From positions 56,181 to 120,180 of the forward strand of contig NZ_SSBJ01000025.1 of assembly GCF_004795055.1 (NCBI RefSeq): 64,000 bases of DNA. Direction: 5' to 3'. The translations under genes were made by a program, and so were the position numbers. The notes under the pieces were generated by a model. That model saw only the letters and a program-made list of their open reading frames with translations. It did no database searches and had not been told where the DNA came from. Source of the DNA: Streptomyces sp. A1136 (GTDB lineage Bacteria > Actinomycetota > Actinomycetes > Streptomycetales > Streptomycetaceae). Numbering within the stretch: the first letter of the stretch is position 1; each line of letters begins with the position of its first letter. Positions 59,814 through 64,000 of the stretch are shown here, in pieces.

Positions 59814-59843
59814 CGGCCGCCGCCCCTCGCGAGGTGGCGGCCG
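59814..59843. terminator. Hairpin between convergent genes
   Basis: CGGCCGCC (59814-59821) pairs with GGCGGCCG (59836-59843); the loop holds a CCTCGCGAGG palindrome. Confidence 0.55.
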
Positions 59844-59957
59844 CCGTACGCGCGCCCCGGGGGCGGGGGTACGGAGCCGGGCGGCCGGACGGGCCTCGAC
59901 CGCCCGCCCGGAGCGCGACCGAGGCGCCCGCCCCGAGCGCGGGACCGGGGCGCTTCG

Positions 59958-61040
59958 TCAGCCGCAGCAGTCCGGTTCGAGGCCCGGGGGCAGGGAGAGA
60001 CCGCCGAAGATCTCGCCCGTCGCCTCGTCGCCGCCGAGCGCGGCCACGGCCAGCAGCAGCGAGCCGGCCGTCCAGGTCGTCTGCTCGACCGGCCAGACCG
60101 CCTCGTCCCGGAACACGTAGCCCGTCCAGTACATGCCGTTCTCGGCCCGCAGGTGCCCGATCGAGCGCAGGATCTCCAGCGCCCGGTCCGACTCCCCGAT
60201 GGCCCACAGCGCGAGCGCCAGCTCGCAGGACTCCCCGCCGGTCACCCACGGGTTGGGCAGCACGCACCGCACGCCCAGCCCCGGCACCACGAACTCGTCC
60301 CAGCGTCCGTCGATGCGCGCCTTCGCCTCGGCGCCGGTGACGGCGCCCCCGAGCACCGGGTAGTACCAGTCCATCGAGTACCGCGACTTGTCCAGGAACC
60401 GTTCCGGGTGCCGTCGTATCGCGTGCCCCAGCGCGCCCGCCGCCAGCTCCCAGTCCGGCTGCGGGTCCCCGCGGTGGTCGGCGATGGCCAGCGCGCACCG
60501 CAGCGCCTGATGGATGGAGGAGGAACCGGTCAGCAGCGCGTCGGCGACGGGCGTGCCGTCCGCCTCCCGCTTCCAGCCGATCTCGCCGCCCGGCTGCTGG
60601 AGCGCGAGCACGAACTCCACGGCCGCGTACACCGCCGGCCACATCCGGTCCAGGAACGGGTCGTCACCCGTGGCGAGGTAGTGGTGCCAGACACCGACCG
60701 CTATGTACGCGACGAAGTTGCTCTCGCGGCTCGCGTCCTGCGGCTCGGCGGTGTCCACGCCGTCCGGCCGGTCGGCGTAGGCCGCGTACCAGGAGCCGTC
60801 CTGGTTCTGGTGCCGCGCCAGCCACTCGTACGCCCGCTCCGCCGCCTGGTGCTCCCCGGCCGCGTCCAGCGCCATCGCGGCCTCGGTGTGGTCCCACGGG
60901 TCCAGGTGGTGGCCGCGGAACCAGGGGATGGCGCCGTCGGTACGCTGCGCCGCGAGGATGCCGGCGACCGTGCCCGCCGCCTGCTCGGCGGTCAGCACTC
61001 CGTCCAGGACCAGGTGTTCGGTGCGTCCGGGCGTGCTCAC
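59958..61040 (-). CDS. Alpha/alpha-toroid (prenyltransferase/squalene-cyclase-like) protein
   Basis: A 360-residue protein with repeated helical hairpins of the terpenoid-cyclase/six-hairpin glycosidase toroid: ILAAQRTDGAIPWF, WLARHQNQDGSWYAAYADRP, FVLALQQPGGEIGWKR, RYSMDWYYPVLGG and WTAGSLLLAVAAL. QDGSW-like QW motifs fit the prenyltransferase/squalene-oxidase repeat, while the overall pattern is also compatible with a glycoside-hydrolase-like fold. No cyclase DXDD motif is seen. GTG 61040 overlaps the methyltransferase stop as GTGA. Catalytic function unknown. Confidence 0.75.
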   Translation of the reverse strand: MSTPGRTEHLVLDGVLTAEQAAGTVAGILAAQRTDGAIPWFRGHHLDPWDHTEAAMALDAAGEHQAAERAYEWLARHQNQDGSWYAAYADRPDGVDTAEPQDASRESNFVAYIAVGVWHHYLATGDDPFLDRMWPAVYAAVEFVLALQQPGGEIGWKREADGTPVADALLTGSSSIHQALRCALAIADHRGDPQPDWELAAGALGHAIRRHPERFLDKSRYSMDWYYPVLGGAVTGAEAKARIDGRWDEFVVPGLGVRCVLPNPWVTGGESCELALALWAIGESDRALEILRSIGHLRAENGMYWTGYVFRDEAVWPVEQTTWTAGSLLLAVAALGGDEATGEIFGGLSLPPGLEPDCCG

Positions 61041-61771
61041 TGCGCCGCGCCGAGGGGCAGGTGGGGCTTGGTCGCGTAGGCGACGAAGCTCTTGCCGATG
61101 ACCGGATTGAGGGCCTGCTCGGCGAGCCGCGTGGCCAGCGGCTTCTTCATGATGTCCCAGACCAGGAGCTTGTGGTACGCCTTCACCGGCAGCGCCTTGT
61201 CGTTGTCGACGCCGAACGCGCACTTGAGCCACCAGTACGGGGAGTGCAGGCCGTGCGCGTGGTGCGTGCCGTACGGCTTGAGGCCCGCGGCCTCCATCTT
61301 CCCGAGCAACTCGTCCGCCTTGTAGATGCGGATGTGGCCGCCCTCGACCTCGTGGTAGGCGTCGGACAGCGCCCAGCAGATCTTCTCCGGGCCGTAGCGC
61401 GGCACGGTGATCGCGATGCGGCCGCCCGGCTTGAGCACGCGCACCATCTCGGCGAGCACGCCCTTGTCGTCGGGGATGTGCTCCATCACCTCGGAGATGA
61501 TGACCACGTCGAAGGACTCGTCGGGGAAGGGCAGGGCCAGCGCGTCGCCCTCCATGGCGGTGGCGGTGGCGCCCGCGGGGGCCTCGCCGGCCTCCTTCAT
61601 CGCGGCGAACCACTTGGCGACCTCGCGGATCTCCTCGCCGTTGCGGTCCACGGCGACCACCTGGGCGCCGCGCCGGTAGCACTCGAAGGCGTGCCGGCCT
61701 GCGCCGCAGCCCAGGTCGAGAACGCGGTCGCCGGCGGCGAGCGGGAACCGGGAGAAATCGACGGTCAGCAC
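61037..61771 (-). CDS. Class I SAM-dependent methyltransferase
   Basis: A 244-residue methyltransferase with VLDLGCGAGRHAFECYRRGA near residue 18, VDRN, MEGDALALPFPDESFDVVII and EVMEHIPDDKGVLAEMVRVLKPGG, typical of UbiE/Methyltransf_11 types. The region after residue 150 (SPYWWLKCAFGVDN) may hold the acceptor site. GTG start 61771; middle gene of a glycosyltransferase-methyltransferase-toroid operon, coupled to the toroid gene. Confidence 0.9.
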   Translation of the reverse strand: MLTVDFSRFPLAAGDRVLDLGCGAGRHAFECYRRGAQVVAVDRNGEEIREVAKWFAAMKEAGEAPAGATATAMEGDALALPFPDESFDVVIISEVMEHIPDDKGVLAEMVRVLKPGGRIAITVPRYGPEKICWALSDAYHEVEGGHIRIYKADELLGKMEAAGLKPYGTHHAHGLHSPYWWLKCAFGVDNDKALPVKAYHKLLVWDIMKKPLATRLAEQALNPVIGKSFVAYATKPHLPLGAAQ

Positions 61772-61825
61772 GGGGTCCTGCCTTCGCGGGTCGCGGGGGT
61801 GTACGGGGTGGTGGGTGGAACGGTG

Positions 61826-63136
61826 TCAGCGCGAGCGGCGGGCACGGGCCTGTTCGATGGCGGCCCGGTAGTGGACCACGGTCCCCTCGGCGGCCTTCGC
61901 CCAGGTGAACCGGGCCAGGACCCTCTCGCGTCCGGCGGCCCCGAGTCGGGCGCGCAGCCCCTCGTCGCCCAGCAGCCGGCCCAGCGCGGCGGCCAGCGCC
62001 CCCGCGTCGCCGGGCGGCACGGCCAGACAGGTCTCCCCGTCGGGTCCGGCCACCTCGGGGATCGCCCCGCCGGTCGTGGCGACCAGCGGGGTGCCGGTGG
62101 CCATGGCCTCCGCGGCGGGCAGCGAGAAGCCCTCGTAGAGGGAGGGCACGCAGGCGACCTGGGCGCCGCGCACCAGGTCCACGAGTTCGGCGTCGGTGAT
62201 GCCCTTGACGAACCGCACGGCGTCCTGGAGCCCGTACGTCTCGATCGCGCGGGCGACCGGGCCCTTCTCGGCGCGTTTGCCGACGACGACCAGGTGCGCG
62301 TCGGGCCGTTCGGTGCGCAGCTTGGCGAGGGCCTCGACGAGGTGCACGAGCCCCTTGAGCGGCACGTCGGCGCTGGAGGTCGTCACGATCCGCCCGGGGA
62401 CCTCCGCCACGGAGGCGTCGGGCGACCACAGGTCGGTGTCGGCTCCGATGTGCACCACGTGGATGCGCTCGTCGCGCACTCCGAGGTGCTCGGCGATCTC
62501 CTGCCGGGAGGAACCGGAGACGGTGAGGACGGACGGCAGGCGGCGGGCGACGCGGCCCTGCATGCGGGTGAAGGCGTACCAGCGGCGGACGGAGAGGCGC
62601 TTCTTGCGGTCCTTGGCGGCGGCCAGGTCCAGTTTCCGGTCGACGGTGATCGGGTGGTGGATCGTGGTGACGAGCGGCGCGCCCAGCTCGCCCAACAGGC
62701 CGTAGCCGAGGGTCTGGTTGTCGTGGATGACGTCGAAGTCACCGGCACGGGCGGCGAGGTGGCGCCGGGCCCGCAGGGAGAAGGTCAACGGCTCGGGGAA
62801 GCCGCCGGTCCACATGGTGGCGACCTCAAGGGCGTCGATCCAGTCCCGGTATTCCTCGCGCGCCGGCGTACGGAACGGGTCGGGGCTGCGGTACAGGTCC
62901 AGGCTCGGCAGCTCGGTGAGGGTGGCGCCGGTGTCGAGCACCGGGTAGGGCTGCGCGCCGATCACTTCCACCGAATGGCCCAGCCGGACGAGCTCGCGCG
63001 AGAGGTGCCGGACGTAGACGCCCTGGCCACCGCAGAACGGGTTCCCCTTATAGGTGAGGAGTGCGATGCGCAACGGGCGGTCGCCGTCGGCGACGGAACC
63101 CGCGAAAGGGCTCGTCACCATGGCCTCTGCGGTCAC
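61826..63136 (-). CDS. GT4-family glycosyltransferase
   Basis: A 436-residue retaining glycosyltransferase with a GT-B fold. RIALLTYKGNPFCGGQGVYV forms the N-terminal nucleotide loop, DFDVIHDNQTLGYGLL and TTIHHPITVDRKLD follow, and the donor-site motif VPSLYEGFSLPAAEAMATGTPLVA has the E-x7-E arrangement. Donor and acceptor are unknown. GTG 63136 is chosen since AAGGGGG lies 7 nt upstream; ATG 63121 is an alternative. It is divergent from kstR across a KstR-type site. Confidence 0.88.
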   Translation of the reverse strand: MTAEAMVTSPFAGSVADGDRPLRIALLTYKGNPFCGGQGVYVRHLSRELVRLGHSVEVIGAQPYPVLDTGATLTELPSLDLYRSPDPFRTPAREEYRDWIDALEVATMWTGGFPEPLTFSLRARRHLAARAGDFDVIHDNQTLGYGLLGELGAPLVTTIHHPITVDRKLDLAAAKDRKKRLSVRRWYAFTRMQGRVARRLPSVLTVSGSSRQEIAEHLGVRDERIHVVHIGADTDLWSPDASVAEVPGRIVTTSSADVPLKGLVHLVEALAKLRTERPDAHLVVVGKRAEKGPVARAIETYGLQDAVRFVKGITDAELVDLVRGAQVACVPSLYEGFSLPAAEAMATGTPLVATTGGAIPEVAGPDGETCLAVPPGDAGALAAALGRLLGDEGLRARLGAAGRERVLARFTWAKAAEGTVVHYRAAIEQARARRSR

Positions 63137-63189
63137 TCTCGGCCCCCTTCTCCCTGCACTTTCGCCGGAGCGTAACCGCTCGCATAATG

Positions 63190-63203
63190 TAGAACAAGTT
63201 TCA
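63190..63203. promoter_or_regulatory. KstR-type operator between kstR and the glycosyltransferase operon
   Basis: TAGAACAAGTTTCA fits TnnAACnnGTTnnA. It lies 160 bp before kstR and 54 bp before the glycosyltransferase start; a minus-strand TACATT (63186-63191) overlaps its edge. Autoregulation plus control of the divergent operon is inferred. Confidence 0.7.
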
Positions 63204-63363
63204 GACTTGATCCGTCGAAGAGCATTGAATCTACCGGCCGGAAACCACACCGTAAGAGGCGGAGCAGGTGATTCACGCCACGGCTCCGGCGGCTGACACG
63301 CTGCGGGCGAACCCGAGGCGAGCAGCCCCCGCCAACACCACGGAACGCCTTGGAACAGGACAG

Positions 63364-63987
63364 ATGACAGTGGAAGCGAAGGCCGTGACCACACCGGCGT
63401 CCCCGCCCCTGACCGAACGCCAGGAGGCGCGGCGGCGGCGGATTCTGCACGCCAGCGCGCAGTTGGCCGGGCGGGGCGGTTTCGACGCGGTCCAGATGCG
63501 CGAGGTCGCGGAGGCGGCGGGCGTGGCGCTGGGCACCCTGTACCGGTACTTCCCCTCCAAGGTCCACCTGCTGGTCGCCACCATGCAGGACCAGCTCCAG
63601 CACATGCACACGACGCTGCGCAAGCGGCCCCCCGCGGCGCAGGACCCGGCGGCCCGCGTCGCCGAGACCCTGATGCGCGCGTTCCGGGCCCTCCAGCGGG
63701 AGCCGCACCTGGCGGACGCGATGGTGCGCGCCCTGACCTTCGCGGACCGCAGCGTGAGCCCGGAGGTGGACACGGTCTCGCGGCTGACGACGGCGATCAT
63801 CCTGGACGCGATGGGCCTGGAGTCCGCTCCGACGGCGGAACAGCTCTCGGCGGTCCGGGTGATCGAGCACACCTGGCACTCGGCACTGATCACCTGGCTG
63901 TCGGGCCGCGCCTCGATCGCCCAGGTGAAGATAGACATCGAGACGGTCTGCCGCCTGATCGACCTGACGGACCCGGAAAGGGCCTGA
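63364..63987 (+). CDS. kstR: KstR-type TetR-family transcriptional repressor
   Basis: A 207-residue TetR regulator whose DNA-binding region closely follows mycobacterial KstR: the recognition segment GTLYRYFPSKVHLLVA is nearly identical to what I recall of that protein, with VQMREVAEAAGVA before it. The ligand domain has EPHLADAMVRALTFAD, SPEVDTVSRLT and the final TWHSALITWLSGRASIAQV, also KstR-like. KstR releases DNA on binding steroid-CoA thioesters. ATG 63364 has AGGA just upstream; a longer frame from 63268 is less likely. Three matching operator sites occur in this window. Confidence 0.85.
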   Translation: MTVEAKAVTTPASPPLTERQEARRRRILHASAQLAGRGGFDAVQMREVAEAAGVALGTLYRYFPSKVHLLVATMQDQLQHMHTTLRKRPPAAQDPAARVAETLMRAFRALQREPHLADAMVRALTFADRSVSPEVDTVSRLTTAIILDAMGLESAPTAEQLSAVRVIEHTWHSALITWLSGRASIAQVKIDIETVCRLIDLTDPERA

Positions 63988-64000
63988 ACCCGCCCCCCCC

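Noticed and set aside
63268..63363. Longer GTG start for kstR adding 32 residues
   Set aside because: The added residues do not resemble KstR and ATG 63364 has a nearby ribosome site.

Overview
The window is a typical stretch of Streptomyces core chromosome. GC is very high with strong third-position bias, starts are often GTG or TTG, there are many leaderless promoters (TANNNT 6-7 nt before the start codon), and the gene families are characteristic of the genus: AfsR-type regulator, DUF397/HTH pair, F420 enzymes, EfeUOB, and an RNase H/phosphatase fusion. I see no prophage, IS element, CRISPR array or tRNA. One structural RNA, rnpB, is present.

Layout. 0-6 kb: nitrogen metabolism (glnE, cut by the left edge; glnA2) around a secreted PIG-L protein. 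6-9 kb: a probable metal-related trio (small secreted protein, DUF3105, DUF305) and a CBS protein. 9-16.6 kb: DUF4190-type membrane protein, leaderless nadE, a membrane-anchored endonuclease/exonuclease/phosphatase protein, panB, and an ABC-2 exporter pair. 16.6-24 kb: large AfsR/SARP regulator, site-2 protease homologue, F420:NADP reductase, leaderless map. 24-29 kb: iron and heme genes (heme oxygenase, PhzF, then efeO-efeB-efeU behind a DmdR/IdeR-like iron box), closed by a 58-bp perfect palindrome. 29-43 kb: housekeeping and accessory genes (prim-pol protein, TetR, DDAH, Rsm22, MFS, SDR, PhzF, GNAT, YaaA, RNase II, rnpB, RNase H fusion, zinc-ribbon protein with a probable CTG start, Nif3). 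43-51 kb: acyl-CoA/steroid-type catabolic genes. 51-60 kb: HTH/DUF397 pair, methyltransferase, amidase, F420-dependent LLM oxidoreductase, an Imm49-like protein and small membrane proteins. 60-64 kb: glycosyltransferase-methyltransferase-toroid operon divergent from a KstR-type regulator.

The most interesting point is regulatory. A KstR-like TetR protein is encoded at 63.4 kb. Three 14-bp sites fitting the KstR operator pattern TnnAACnnGTTnnA lie in front of (i) a MaoC/alcohol dehydrogenase/Hsd4A-like operon, (ii) a FadE34-like fused acyl-CoA dehydrogenase plus SCP-x-type thiolase operon, and (iii) kstR itself together with the divergent glycosyltransferase operon. A second palindrome, CTGAC-N5-GTCAG, occurs near both catabolic promoters and again before the F420-dependent oxidoreductase at 55.4 kb. 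This suggests a dispersed sterol or branched acyl-CoA regulon, with an unexpected possible link to a glycosylation-type operon and an F420 enzyme. Product calls rest on motif and sequence recognition; no database search was run.
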